DNA of 64,000 bases from Macrocystis pyrifera. Taxonomy: Eukaryota; Sar; Phaeophyceae; Laminariales; Laminariaceae. The stretch's first letter is position 1; each line of letters starts with the position of its first letter. The position numbers and the translations under genes were made by a program. Below are positions 23,201 through 34,510 of the stretch, one piece after another. The stretch spans positions 11,926,087 through 11,990,086 of the forward strand of contig JASSKH010000024.1 in assembly GCA_031763025.1 (NCBI GenBank). The letters are read 5' to 3'. Below the pieces are notes generated by a model. The model was not told the origin of the DNA, searched no databases, and saw nothing but the letters and a program-made list of their open reading frames with translations.

Positions 23201-26200
23201 CTAATGTAGTTGTGTAGCACTGGCTTGACCTGTTGGAGGCGATTTTTACGCGATGGTACGTACAGGGGATATAGACTATAAGCTTTTACATTCTTTCTTT
23301 ATCAGGTAACTTATAGAGCTCTATACCTCACCCCGAAAGCTGACTTCGAGAACAATTGCGCCAGGTATATGCTACCGAGTAAAACAGTAAAACCCGAACG
23401 GTGTATCCCATTGACATAGGGTAATGGTGGGGTACATCTTCAGTTGAGGACCGTAACCCTAACTCTAGTGACTTTTTTTAATAGTTATGTTCGGGCAAAT
23501 ATGAGGAGCTCCATTCCCCACCTGGAAAACCGACTGTACCTAAACAATACCTAGAATGACTGAAACAAGTATTTATAGAACAAGTGCCCGTGAAAGCCGG
23601 TCAATAAACCCCTAATAGACTACGTCCATATTAGAGGAGGGATGGCTATCACCAACCAAATAGTTGAACACTAATAGTATCCCAGTTACATTGGATAGTG
23701 CTACAGTTGAGGCGCCCCGTCAGTCACAAATGGTTGGGTCATACCAAGAGTACCCCCTGTACCGCCGCACTGTAAAGCACTTTCTAGAGGCATGTCTTCG
23801 CAACCTTCACGACTCGCTCTCCGCCGGCCAGGAAAGCAGGCTTGGTGCGCTCCGCGGTCGTGTCACCCTCACCCCCAGCGTTTAACGTTATACTGCCTGA
23901 GCGGTGGGGTGACATGGGTGACATGCCGACCTGAGCGTTGTTTCGGTCGAGTGTTTTCCGTAGTCGATCAACCTCTTGGACAGATTCATGGCAACCGCTT
24001 ACCCCCTTTAAAACTGCACGCCTAGTGGTTTTATGGACACTGAAATACTTGGCACTTGAAGTTGGTCAGGGATCATCTTTGCAGTTCTTTAAAACTGTAC
24101 CCAATTTGTATAGACACAAAAAATACTTGTACCTTGGTAATGGATGCTCTTTGCAGTAGTAACGCGGATTAAAGTATTGGCTGATGATGCTGGTGAGATC
24201 GGTGAGGTGGTGCTGGTTTTTCTGGAGCAGGCGCTCGCGCCAATAGGCGAACAGCTGTCTGGCCAACAGTTTACTTATTGGTGGGGGTGACGCGATGAGC
24301 TGAGCGCTTGTGGAGGCCGACGTGTTGTTCCATTTGTTTGGGGAGTTTGTTACAACTGAATTGGTTTGGTGTTTGCTGCAGTGTCTAAGATACTCTCGGA
24401 TCCCCTTCTCGGCTGCCATTGCAAACAGGGAGTCCCAGGTGCCTTTCCTAGGCATTTGCTTGGGGATGCAGGCGGCCGTCATCGAGTTCGTTAGGTGAGT
24501 CTCTCTTCGGGGTGAATATCTACGGTAGAGAAATGGTGGTGATACCCTGCCTTGCAGGAACGCCAGCAAGCATGTGCTAGTATCCGGGTTTATGTCTCTG
24601 ATGACCATTTGTTTACAGCTACGGCGGTAATACGTAGTGGCACTATCTTAAGGGTTCCACGATTGGGGTGAGGGCGAACCAGCCGAATTTCGCACCTTAT
24701 ATAGTTATCGTGTAATAGCCTCATGTACGTTGTGTTCTAAGAATTACCGCCACCAACCCAGCCGGTTTATGCTTCTGATGACGACCGACTAGCCTCTTAC
24801 ATGCAGCTGCAAATACAAATGCAGCTGCATTGTTTTTTTTTCAGTTGCTGCATGATTTTTGCGACCGCGTTCGACCACCTCACGTCTATTCGGCTTGCGG
24901 GGGGTACCGTTGGCGTCTGCTGCCCACCGTGGCGTCGGAGCGCTGTCTGAGGGGTTCCATTGAACCAGCGTTTTTTTTTTGTAGCTGGTATATACAGAAA
25001 TGAAGTTTAGGTTGATTGCGATTGAGGGTGAATGTGTTTACTAGCGTTGAACGACGATCTATCCTCTATCGACGGCACAGGGTCACTTTGAGGAGTGGCT
25101 CGCAGAACTTTCCTCTGGGTATTGAGATGGCACCATCGTTGGCCCCCCATCTACAGCTCAAAAATAGCTCATTTCAACATATTCGCACACTGTTCCTGTT
25201 CGATCCCACCATGCTCAGGCATAATCTACGCGAATTACGCAGGAATACTTACCAGAGCGTAGCGTAGGTCACAAGGAACATTGGTACATGGCATATGTAA
25301 TTTTTATGTCTTGCCAAAGAGAGCTACGCATGCCATCGTTGTTGTCTGCCTGACCCTAACCCCATCCTAGCCAAAAATGGGTGTTGGTGTTGCTAACTGC
25401 CTTTGCAGATGATTTCCTTCTAGCAGATTGCGCAGTAGATCATATACGCGTCACCGACCGAACGCACGTTTTTTATACATAGCGCTTTATTAGGCTGCTT
25501 GTATATAGATACAACTATAATTACGATTTTTGAGGTCGTTGTCACTTGCTAGCTCTTGGCAGACAGACCGACTGATAGACAGCTCTTCGCAAACAGCCCT
25601 TCTTCTTTGAAACAGCCGAACAGCCAAACAACCTTTCTTCCTTCTTTGAAACAGCCGAAATGCCAAACAACCTTTCTTCTTTCTTCCTCGCCAAACAGCC
25701 AAACAACCTTTTCTTCTTTCTTCTTCCGCAAACTGCCAACCAATAGACAGCTCTTCGCACGGCGCCTAAAAGAGCCGTCTCGCCTTCGACGAACGGCATA
25801 GATAGGTGCAGCTGTCGCCGGCGGCCAAGCTGCTGCTGTCGGTGGCGAACCTGCTGGTGCTGCAACCCCTGCCTCTCCCTTCTCCACGCCCCCTAAGCTC
25901 ACCTCCCCCTCGTCGAGAGGCGCGTGGTCCTCGCCCTTTGGCAAGAGAGCGGCAACGACAAAGACCGACCTGGTGCCGACTGTTGTTTGCGACCAGTGCA
26001 CGGATCAGCACTTGGTCAAGAACTCCGCGCCTGGTGGCAAAAACGTGGCCTTCGCCACCTGCAAGGATCTCACGTGCGTGGTGGCGGGATCATCCTGACA
26101 GGGCAACCGACTGCGAGTTCTGTGCTCGCCCGATCAAGGAAGGGACTGTCTCGTACTCCCTCGAGACTGCTGACAGTGGTGAGTGTCTTACGTCTATTGT

Positions 26201-26545
26201 GCATGCTGTATGTTGCCAGTACGTTTTTTGGGGGTTTTCAATTGCCTTTTTGCATACAATCCTACGTCAAAGCGTTTTTTTTTTTTTTGACTCATCCATG
26301 CTCGTTCTTTCACCTTCGTGCGTTGCGTCGGCTCCTCTTACACACAGTGCACGCGAACGCGCACATGCACAACTGTTTGCGGGACGTGAACGAAGGAACG
26401 GAGGATTCAGCTGTCGCCGTCACCGCTGCACGGAACGACGTGAGTGCTGCTGCTACTGTGGTGCATTTTCGGTGCATGCACACGATTTCTGTGTGTACAT
26501 GTTTTGGTGACCCCACGTACTCATTTTTTGCTCGTTTTCGGCTGC

Positions 26546-26596
<51 letters not shown>

Positions 26597-29500
26597 CAGC
26601 GCCACGCCATGAGTGCTGCTGCTGCTGTGCACCTGCTTCTCCTGTGCACTCGCTGCTGCTGTAGTGCTGCTGCGTTGTTGCCGTGCTGTGCACCTGCTGC
26701 TCCTGTGCAATTGCTGCTGCTGTATGTAGTGCTGCTGCGTTGTTGCCGTGCATCATGCTGGAAGCGTACATATTTTCGGATCGTCAATTCCGTAGGTTTT
26801 GCGATGGCGGCATACCAGGGTACATGCTTTTTTTCTTCCTTATTTTCATATCGTTGCTATGCTGCTGCTGCTGCTGCTGCTGCCAACGCTGCCAACGCTG
26901 CGGCGATTCGTTGCAGCTTCTGCTGCTGCTAATGCTGTGGCTGCTTCTGCTGGTGCTGCTGCTAATGCTGCCGCAATATCCACTGAATGTTCGTATGTAC
27001 TCGGATTACTGTTTTTCTTGGTCGTTTTTGTACCCAAATAGTTCCTTTTGATACGTGAAAAAATATTTTTGCAGTTTTGCTCCTGCATTTTGCGTACGTA
27101 CTGCAATTTCTCGTTTTTGGCTTGGTTGTTTTCATATATGTCGTTGCTATGCTGCTGCTGTGGTGCTGCTGCGTTGTTGCCGTACATCATGCTGCACTTT
27201 TGTGTGTACATATTTCGGTATCGTCAATGAAATTCCGTAGGTTTTGCGATTGCGGCATACCAGGGTACATACTTTTTTTCTTCCTTATTTTCATATCGTT
27301 GCTACGTATACTGCTGCTGCCAACGCGGATTATTGTTTTTATTGGCCATTTTTGTACCCAAATGGTTTTTTTGATACGTAAAAAAAATATTTTGGTCGTT
27401 TTGCTCCTGCATTTTGCGTACGTACTACTTTTTCTCTTAATTCGTGTTGTTGCTATGCTGCTGCTGCGTTGTTGCCGTACAGCATGCGGAGGTGGGTCTA
27501 TAGTGAGGTACCAAAAATACTTTTCGGACGGCCTCGGGGTACATACTTTTTTTCTCCCTTCTTTTCATATCGTTGCTATGCTGCTGCTGCCAACGCTGTG
27601 GCGATCCGTTGCTGCTTCTGCTGCTGCTGCTGCTGCTGCTCTGCTTTTAGTGCTGCCGCAATATTCACTGAATGTTTGTATGTACTCGGATAATTGTGTT
27701 TCCTGGTCGTTTTGTGGCGCTGCTGCGTTGTTGCGGTACATCATGCTGGACATGATTTGTGTGTATATTACACTTAAACTTGTGCGTGTGTACATATTTC
27801 TGTATCGTCAATGATTTTTTTTGTGGCGCTGCTGCGTTGTTGCCGTACATCATGCTGGACGTGATTTGTGTGTGTACTGTACTACACTTGTGTGTCTACA
27901 TGTTTCTGTACCGTCAATGAAATTACGTACTTGCTGCTTCTGCTGCTGCTGCTGCTGCTGCCGTCGTATAGCAAGCGATTACGTGCTGCTGTTGTGCCGC
28001 TGTAGAGTAGTACAAATAGTGAACTCTGCCCCCCCCCCCCCCTTCCCCCCCCCCCCGCCATTCCCTGCACGCCGCTCCCGCCCCGCGCACCCTATATGTT
28101 TACTTCGACCAGGTCCGTGGCAAGTGCTACAACTGCCGCCTGTCGGACTCCACCATCAATGACGGAGACATCATCATCAAGCGCAAAAAGACTCCCTTCC
28201 ATTTCGCCTGCTCCAGGGCTTCGCGGAATTCCGAAGCAGTACGCCAAGCAGATTGTCGCCATCCAGGACGAACGAAAGGAAACAAATTGTTTCCCACATT
28301 TCCCAAAATCACGATTATTTCTTCCTACACATATCCAACGGGTTCAACAGCGAACAGATCCACATTCTGGGCCTCCCGCCTCGTTACTACAGCGTCCTGG
28401 AAGACTATTTACATATATATCATGTCTCATCCAAACTCCTATGCTGGCTACATCGAAATCGCGGCCGCCCAGTAACTATACAACATTTCCATACCCGTTG
28501 TCGTTGCCGGCACTGCTGCTTTCTCTCCTGTCCCAAACCTTCCTTTAAACAACAGCCTGTATGTTTATCATCCACATGCCAAGCACTCCACTCTCTCCCC
28601 ACACTGATGAAAGATGTTATTCTTATTATTAGACGAATGTCATTCTTACTCTTGCGTCACCCGATCTTACGTTTCACATTACATTCATAAATAAACGCGA
28701 TTATTACTTCCTTCACCGTTTCTTACACAAATACATTTAGTTTGGTTGGCTTTGGGCTATGTCGCCAATTAATTGCAGTTATATGTACACGAAACGACGG
28801 AATACCCACTCCGAAGGAAAGCCTTGTATATATATATATATATTTTTTTTTATCATCACTTTTACTTTCCAGCCTAACTCGTAGGAGGTTTTACCCTCAG
28901 CGAGCTTCTGGACAAGCCGTGGTCACAGGTGTCGTCCCTTCTCCCCCCCGGTACGTGCCTTTATTTTTGTCGCGCATAGGGTCCAGCATTCCCACTGCTC
29001 GTCGATTTTCATCGAATGTAGCTAACTCACGCTCTCGCGCTTTCCGCTTATCATTTTTTTATGTAAGAAAAGTCTCTACATACGAACATGCACTCGGTGA
29101 GACTCGAACCCACGAAATTGATCTTGATAGGCGCGTGGACCACCTACCGAGCCACCGGGGTTGCACGTACACCTGGTAACGCTGCAAGCTTGTTCTTACG
29201 ACGCGACGTCATAGTTCTAGCCCATTAGCGCAACACAAACAGGGACGCGAGCTCCACCGCTAGACCACCTCTAGGCCACATCTAGACCTCCTCTAGACCA
29301 CCTCTAGACCCTAACCCAACACTCTGCGCGGAGTGGTATTGTGGATGCTCGTGTCTTGAAGGCGTGCTGACAAATCCCGAGACTCGGTTGTTGTCATGAT
29401 TCTCCAGGCTTTCCCATTTCCTGAACTGTGTACGTAAAAGTTCATGTGCATTTTTGTTGTTTTGCAGTATAATGTACAGAGGACGATCCGGCAGCGACTG

Positions 29501-32500
29501 CACCACCGACAGCAACGCCGCAAGATGGATGCCGTATACTTCAGTCACCTCGGCACCGGTAACGGAGCTCTCATGGCAGGAAGAGCTACCGTAACGCCTT
29601 TTTTTTTTACAGTGTGACAAACCCCTATGAGTCTAGGGCATTAATCGTTGTTTTTGTTGTGTTTGAAGGTGTTTGCGATCTTTCTATTGAAATAATCTGC
29701 TGGCCTTTGCTTCGTGCAGGGCTGAGCTTGGCCGAGAGAAGGCCAACAGCGCCGAGTTCGCCGATGGTTTGTCCGCCGAAGATGAGGTGCGTGGGCGTGG
29801 TCCTGATATTTCCATCAATATCTAATGTGCCGTTGATACGCGGTACTAGTTGTGCACGTGACGCACCTGGCGTATAGTGTTGTCCTGTTGTATTTACTGC
29901 GCACGATGTGCAGGTTCAGTATTGTGGTTATATAGTTCCCCACCAGGGCATAAAATTAGGACTTTGGCGTCTGTTACGCGCAGCCAGCGCAACAGGCACC
30001 TCAAGTCGTCAACACGTCGCGGTTTCCCGCACAGGCCCTCGGAGGCCCCCCGGAGGACAGCGGGAGCTCGTTTGGTTTCAACATACGTGTGAATATACTC
30101 GCGAAAATCACCTAGCAATGCATTGTATACTTTTCTTAATGGCGGATTTTCCCGAGCCTCGAATCAGAGCGTCAGCATGCCTTGGAATATTGGAATATCG
30201 GGACTCGTCGTAGCAAGCAAAGTGGACGTACAACAGCAAGTAAAGCCCTTTGCCAGCCCTTGGCCAGCCCTTTGCCAGCCCTTTGCCAGCCCTTTGCCAG
30301 CAATGCCGCCCGCGTGGGGTTAGGGTTTGGGTGAGGGTAAAGTGTCAACCATTTCACCGAAATCTACAAATAGATACGTGATAAATGGGTCCAAATAGGA
30401 TGTACAACGTACGAAACGACAATGAAAATAATTTAGAGCAAAGAAGCACCTGTTCATCATTTAACAAAAGTGCCCAAAATACAAAACGCCGCCTCCGAGG
30501 AACGGAAAATGGGTCCCAACAAAGTTCTTCGCCTGCAGCAAAGACAAAACAGGGCCCAAGTCACGACACAGTCGAGTTTTTGCCATTAGGGCGATGTCCG
30601 CTGAGTTTCCTTGAACACGACCGGTATCAATGTTACTGGTGCGCAGGTAGTGGTGTTTATGCCCGAGGGAGACAATACGCGGATGGGGGGCACAATGCGT
30701 TTGGGGAGCCGGGTCACAATCCTCCGACCTGGCAGTCGAGCTTTCAGCTTGTACGGAGGGGAGGGGAATACTGAACTTGAGGTGCGTACCAAATACAACC
30801 CGCCAGTCATCATCTTGACGCGTTCAAAATAACCGCTGTCAGCTTCCAAGGGTCATTTCCAGTTGCCCTATGGATAAACACGACATTTTTAGTGCAGGTC
30901 TTCTTTTCAGCTTAGAGCTTTCCTATCTTGCGATCTTGGGCAGCACCGTAACGACAGTTTCGTTGCCGCTTTTTGACTGGCCATCGATGTTTGTCACTCC
31001 CACCGGCACGTATCTCTTTCCGCATCGGTATCGCAAGCATTCTTCACTAACCTTACAAAGCCCTTCACAATATGTGGAACAAGTACGCGAAGGCAACCCG
31101 GTGTCAAAACTGCCTGATCATGTACTATTAGATCCTTGCGACGTCGAGGGCGGTTTAAGCGGCTATGATAGCAACCTGAACAGTGGGCGTGTTTTCTATG
31201 ATGGATGCGTTTTGGGCTGCTCCGGGTCCGTGATGGCGTGCCCGTGATGGAAGCAATTGTTTCATGTCGAAGCTGCATAGCGTCGATAACCCTCCCAGGC
31301 AACGTCTGGGGCCGAAGAATGCAAGGAAAGTGGAGGCGTGTCGTTAGTCGTCTTTGGGCGCTCCCTGTCGTCGTGTCCGGACGCTTGTTGTTTTTTGTGG
31401 GCAATCCTGGTGATGTTTGGTATCATGCTTATGTATGGGCAGACGTTGTGCGGGATAAAGCCTTGTCACACCTCGCCGCCACTTTACGGCCTACTGTTCG
31501 GAGAATCGAACCCAAACGATAATATTATGAGTGACACCACTTTATAGGTCATCAGACGACCACCGCAGGCACATTCTACCCCTTGGCCAACTTTGTAGCA
31601 CCGTTTGCTCGCGTGTTCATTGATCTTGGTCGCACCAGGTACACGAGAGACACCGGCACCGTTATGAGGTGAATCCTTCTGTCGCCACCGCGCTTGAAGC
31701 AGCCGGCATGAAGGTCGTCGGTAGGAATAACGATGGAACGGGAGAGCGTATGGAAGTATTGGAGCTCGAGGAAGACAGACATCCCTACTTCATGGGCGCC
31801 CAGGTTTGTTCGGCGCTTGCGCCCAAGCTGTCCGTACGCAGCTTTGGATGTGTCCACGTTATTGTCGTTCACGTTCGATCGCTTCTTTAGAGGGAGGCGT
31901 ATAGCTAGGTGTGTCACGAACAATGCATACCGACGCGAAGTCTGGTTTGTTTTTCACGCGCGGGCAGAATTCGTTTAGGTTGATCCTTGGCTGAGGTGCT
32001 GCTGGCAGAGCGTTTGGCCGTAAGAACGACAGTTGACAACATGTGCACATTCGATTGCGCGCTATAGCTGTGACGTACAACCCTACCATATATGTGTCTC
32101 ACTTGCAAATTGGGTGATAGTTGGACTGCGCACTGTTTTTTTTGCTGATACTTGTTCCTCTTCCACTGCTTCACGTGGATCGTAGAGATATCCCCGCTAG
32201 CTATTCCATCCTGCCTCCCCCTGCACCCCGCGAAGCGATTGATTGCTTCCTGTTTCTACGGCGGATGTACATATCGCAAAAAAAACCGCCGGTGGCTCCG
32301 GCATATCTACCAGCGTTGTGCACTATCACAGTTTCAATCGTCGCTCGAGGGCGCGCACTTCAGATGCGCTTTCCTTTGACTGTCTATGTTGCCGGATTTG
32401 CAGATGCATCCCGACATGAAACGCCCTTTGCCGCGCTGTAGACTGAGCAAACCCGTCCTCAGCGCCTTGAAGACTCGAACTAGATCCCAACCGTTTTGTG

Positions 32501-32646
32501 TTTGCATATCTTCTTCCTCGCGTGCTTTGCAGTATCACCCGGAGTTCAAGAGCCGGCCAGGATGCCCATCTCCGCTGTTCACTGGCCTGCTGCAAGCCGC
32601 GGGGCGGTATGCTGACGCGTCTATTGCTATCGGCAAACGCCACTAA
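14266..32646 (+). CDS. CTP synthase (glutamine-hydrolysing), 5' end not located
   Basis: CTP synthase makes CTP from UTP, ATP and glutamine in the cytosol. Twelve exons join in frame: 14266-14354, 15533-15648, 17191-17273, 17498-17573, 18218-18355, 18780-18943, 22648-22766, 24429-24494, 29720-29786, 30647-30781, 31639-31803 and 32533-32646 (TAA). All introns are GT-AG and all phases agree, giving 443 codons plus stop. Synthetase motifs: [44 protein letters not shown]. The IGLVGKF linker opens the glutaminase domain, followed by [11 protein letters not shown] (oxyanion hole), GICLGMQ (nucleophile Cys), [26 protein letters not shown] and QYHPEF (His and Glu of the triad). All catalytic residues of the glutaminase half are intact. 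The ~130 N-terminal residues (P-loop, UTP-binding part) were not found between 7.9 and 14.3 kb. Introns reach 3.7 and 5.2 kb and are full of repeats. Confidence 0.95.
14831..15356. repeat. 37-bp minisatellite, about 14 units
   Basis: Units follow GATGACCTACAGTAGATGAT + CTAGATCGTGATCTGTA, with lengths from about 28 to 46 bp. Nearly every unit keeps the GATCTAGATC or GATCTGGATC near-palindrome. It lies in the intron between the first two CTP synthase exons. Confidence 0.9.
16731..16862 (+). repeat. Dispersed element with A-rich 3' end (copy 1)
   Basis: TGATGTTGCAAC(G/T)GGA(G/A)CTATGGG, then TTGACACACGACACGAAATT, AAAGTGTGGTGA, and CC(A/G)CCGGAGGAT followed by A-rich DNA, match 61112-61222. The shared A-rich 3' end suggests a retroposed fragment rather than a DNA transposon. 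Confidence 0.75.
17591..17698. mobile_element. MITE, TATTACGGGGG family
   Basis: The left terminus TATTACGGGGGACCATAGTA is matched, inverted, by the right terminus (ACTATGGACCCCCGTAAT). The internal AAATATTGTTAGTAAAAATA and ATAGGTTTTTGTG blocks match the copy at 2792-2902. It lies in the CTP synthase intron 17574-18217. Confidence 0.9.
19212..19234. repeat. (GT)n microsatellite
   Basis: About ten GT dinucleotides lie in the 3.7-kb CTP synthase intron. Confidence 0.85.
19812..20810 (-). pseudogene. LINE reverse-transcriptase C-terminal region, dead
   Basis: One continuous reading frame on the minus strand is broken by at least two in-frame stops (TAA at 20595-20597, TAG at 20199-20201). Between them it reads [29 protein letters not shown], then [61 protein letters not shown]. 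These are the RT thumb and post-RT region of a non-LTR element. The 5' RT palm motifs (FADD) are absent. The tail 19812-20171 ends in an Arg/Gly-rich segment. It is inserted antisense in the 3.7-kb CTP synthase intron. Confidence 0.85.
22135..22164. repeat. Short telomere-like TTAGGG / TTTAGGG array
   Basis: TTAGGGTTAGGGTTTAGGG is followed by TTGGGGTTAGG, five imperfect units in a CTP synthase intron. A similar CCCTAA stretch lies at 16244-16262. Confidence 0.7.
25806..28475 (+). CDS. Putative nested gene: protein with two C2HC zinc fingers (PARP-finger-like)
   Basis: Three exons join in phase inside the 5.2-kb CTP synthase intron, on the same strand. The first ends at 26178 with [20 protein letters not shown], phase 1. 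The second is 26348-26439 ([20 protein letters not shown]), phase 0. The third starts at 28113 after a CAG acceptor with [20 protein letters not shown] and PFHFAC. Each finger is C-x2-C, then an I-x2-G turn, then H-x2/3-C, as in PARP-type zinc fingers. The third exon stays open to a TAG at 28473-28475, but a GTACGC donor near 28245 may end it earlier. The 5' part is unclear: 25806-26178 is open in the finger frame, while another frame at about 25809-26097 also looks coding ([16 protein letters not shown]). A one-base error or frameshift there is possible. No start codon is assigned. Confidence 0.5.
26547..26596. repeat. (CTG)n microsatellite
   Basis: About sixteen uninterrupted CTG units lie in the intron of the nested zinc-finger gene, itself inside a CTP synthase intron. 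It opens a 1.4-kb CTG-rich region. Confidence 0.95.
26600..27960. repeat. Degenerate higher-order repeat of CTG clusters and a shared linker
   Basis: A block of CTGCTGCGTTGTTGCCGTAC + ATCATGCTG recurs near 26728, 27163, 27457, 27718 and 27825. A second block, GTACAT(G/A)CTTTTTTTCTTCC + TTATTTTCATATCGTTGCTA, recurs near 26819, 27264 and 27538. Spacing is irregular (about 100-440 bp). Long Leu, Ala and Ser-rich open frames on both strands come from the repeat. Confidence 0.8.
28843..29161 (-). mobile_element. tRNA-derived SINE (copy 1)
   Basis: Read on the minus strand, the element starts with a tRNA-like head. Its A box is TGGCTCGGTAGG (29154-29143) and its B box GGTTCGAGTCT (29110-29100). 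A ~240-bp body follows, ending in an A-run and (TA)n at 28827-28851. The whole ~310 bp matches 62787-63110 with few differences. Pol III boxes plus an A tail define a SINE; it is probably mobilised by a LINE. It lies antisense in the CTP synthase intron before exon 29720-29786. Confidence 0.88.
29205..29310 (-). repeat. Second tRNA-like head and CTAGACCACCT repeat
   Basis: Just beyond the SINE head, the minus strand reads GTGGTCTAGCGGTGGAGCTC, A-box-like, followed about 40 bp later by a weak B box. On the plus strand, CTAGACC(A/T)CCT is repeated four times (29260-29308). This may be an older SINE fragment. Confidence 0.4.
29300..29605 (-). pseudogene. Possible RNase H-like retroelement remnant
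   Basis: The minus strand holds an open frame that reads more like protein than its neighbours: [20 protein letters not shown], then PDRPLYII, then [16 protein letters not shown]. The order Glu in a helix, a beta strand, and a Trp..Asn..Asp end recalls RNase H, but the central Asp of the family's D-S motif is not there. It could be chance; it overlaps no CTP synthase exon. Confidence 0.3.
30244..30302. repeat. 11-bp tandem repeat AGCCCTTTGCC
   Basis: Five units (one with TTGG) lie in the CTP synthase intron 29787-30646. Confidence 0.9.
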
Positions 32647-33635
32647 CGAAGCCGGCCAGGGTGGTAGGAGGCTTTTGGTTGAACCGTTCCCAGCTGGATG
32701 TGGGCCGTGTCGATGACGAAGTTTGACCGTCCTCGCACCAAATTGGTTGATGCTATTCCACGAAGTACCGATCTGGGGCCCTGGGGGGCTGATGTTGACT
32801 GTTGCCTGAGTCTATAAGTAGTGACGGTCAAGAGCGCGGCGGTGCACGAGACGCGGTGGCAAGTCTCTTAATGCAATCGTCTGTATGCTTTGCATGCGGG
32901 TGTCGGATAGTGGCGGAAAACGATTTATGGCATCGAGATTGTGACAAGCGTCTAAACGAAAAGAGCGGGGTAGAGCGGGGTGTTATTAGAGGAAGGCTCA
33001 ATCAAGAGACAATGGTTGGCGACCCCTACTACTGCTGTAACTGCATGCTGCCGTCGAGTTCGGCAGTACCCTACGGGCGACTACACGCAATCCTTGAATA
33101 ATATATATTTCATCTTTGCCATCAAGCAAGTGCTGTGCAGTACAGCCCCCGTTCGGTCGAACGCGGATAGTAAAATAACTCGTTGAGCCTAAAACCTTGA
33201 GCAAAGTCGGCACGCCAGTTAATCAAACATCTTTACGGCGAGCGTGGCTATTTCGCCTTTTTCTCAGTGTATTTCCCCAAGACCGCGTGCTGGTGAGCTG
33301 TGAGGTTCCTCTCTGTATGGGTGAGCTGACCTACGCAAGTCGTACGGCGGCAAGACGTCGTATTTTGTTGTTCTGCGAAAAAAATGGTCCCGACAACAAA
33401 TATCCGGCTCGCTATCTCTACGAGGGCATAATGAACAGCCGGGGGGAAATGCCAGCAAACGTACCCGTTGTGCATGTCTTTTTTTGAATTCAAACGTTGA
33501 GACGCTCTCAATCCCTAGTCCTCGTATCACGGTGCAAGCGCGTCCGCTGGAGAGAGTGCATACAGCATGCAACGACGTCTGCCAGGGCCGTTTGGCGTTA
33601 ACCATAGCTTGTTTTCTGTACGTGCGGGATTCACA

Positions 33636-33638
<3 letters not shown>

Positions 33639-33665
<27 letters not shown>
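33639..33665. repeat. (TAG)n microsatellite
   Basis: Nine GTA/TAG units in tandem. Confidence 0.95.
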
Positions 33666-33666
<1 letters not shown>

Positions 33667-34224
33667 CGTTCAAACCGATATTGCACCGACTGGCGGACGC
33701 GGTTACAAAGCACACACATACTGGTTCTGTCCCTGTTTTTGTTTGCGACGTACGTGCTGATGCTTACTGTGGCTCGACTCTAGACTTGGGGTTGTATTGG
33801 GTGGGTGTCGCTTTTTGAAGGCTCTCATGCGATGGAAGTTTCTCGAGTTGTTTAGGCCCGTGATTCTGCCGACACCGACAGTATCAAGGCCAGCACGGCA
33901 GTTCCTTGGCAGTTTCAACCGGGCCCAAGTATCACGCCTATAGATGGCGGGGTCATACGGCAGATGGCGTGCGTGCCTTTGGCGTTGAAACCGCCCATAT
34001 TGCAATGGTTCCTCTCGCACGTACCAACCGTACGTAGCAGCAACGGACTGCACCCGCAATCGATTGAAAGGACCTTACTGCTGTAAAATCGAATGCGGGG
34101 CTTCTACGCAACAACCGTTCATATTCCAATAGCAGCAACAAATCAGCAGTAGTCGTGCCGAGCTAGACCATCACGTGTACCCGAACGCTATGTTTCGAAG
34201 TTTCCTCGTGTTTGAAGGTTGTCA

Positions 34225-34510
34225 CCCGAAAGTTGGTAGGCGTAGTAGTATTTGTTTTAAACAGCAGCCAATCCAGGTGACAATGTCTATCTCCGTAGAT
34301 AGTATATTTTGTTCGATGTAGCAGCTCCTGATATATTTCGATGATCTTGGCATCTCTGTGCAGAATGGCGTATCCTCCCCCCTAGACAGTGTTAAACTCG
34401 AACTATGCCGTGTAGAGGCTTCGTCATCTTGTTACGCATCAGAACGCCGCCAATCTGTACATTCATGTCCGCGTCTCCATAAAACATATGAAGTACAGCC
34501 AGGTCACGCA
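34225..34510 (-). pseudogene. Possible DDE-transposase remnant
   Basis: On the minus strand, 34360-34243 reads HRDAKIIEIYQELLHRTKYT then IYGDRHCHLDWLL, 39 codons without a stop. The pattern of an Asp followed by a bulky helix and then I-x-G-D resembles the central part of Harbinger-type (DDE_Tnp_4) transposases. An adjacent frame at about 34500-34392 reads VLHMFYGDADMNVQIGGVLM. No full catalytic triad is visible. Confidence 0.3.

Noticed and set aside
24066-24608. 180-codon open frame on the minus strand
   Set aside because: It overlaps CTP synthase exon 24429-24494 antisense, has no recognisable domain and biased composition; taken as a shadow.
26310-26932. Long Leu-, Ala- or Ser-rich open frames on both strands
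   Set aside because: They follow from CTG repeats read in different frames and have no other content.
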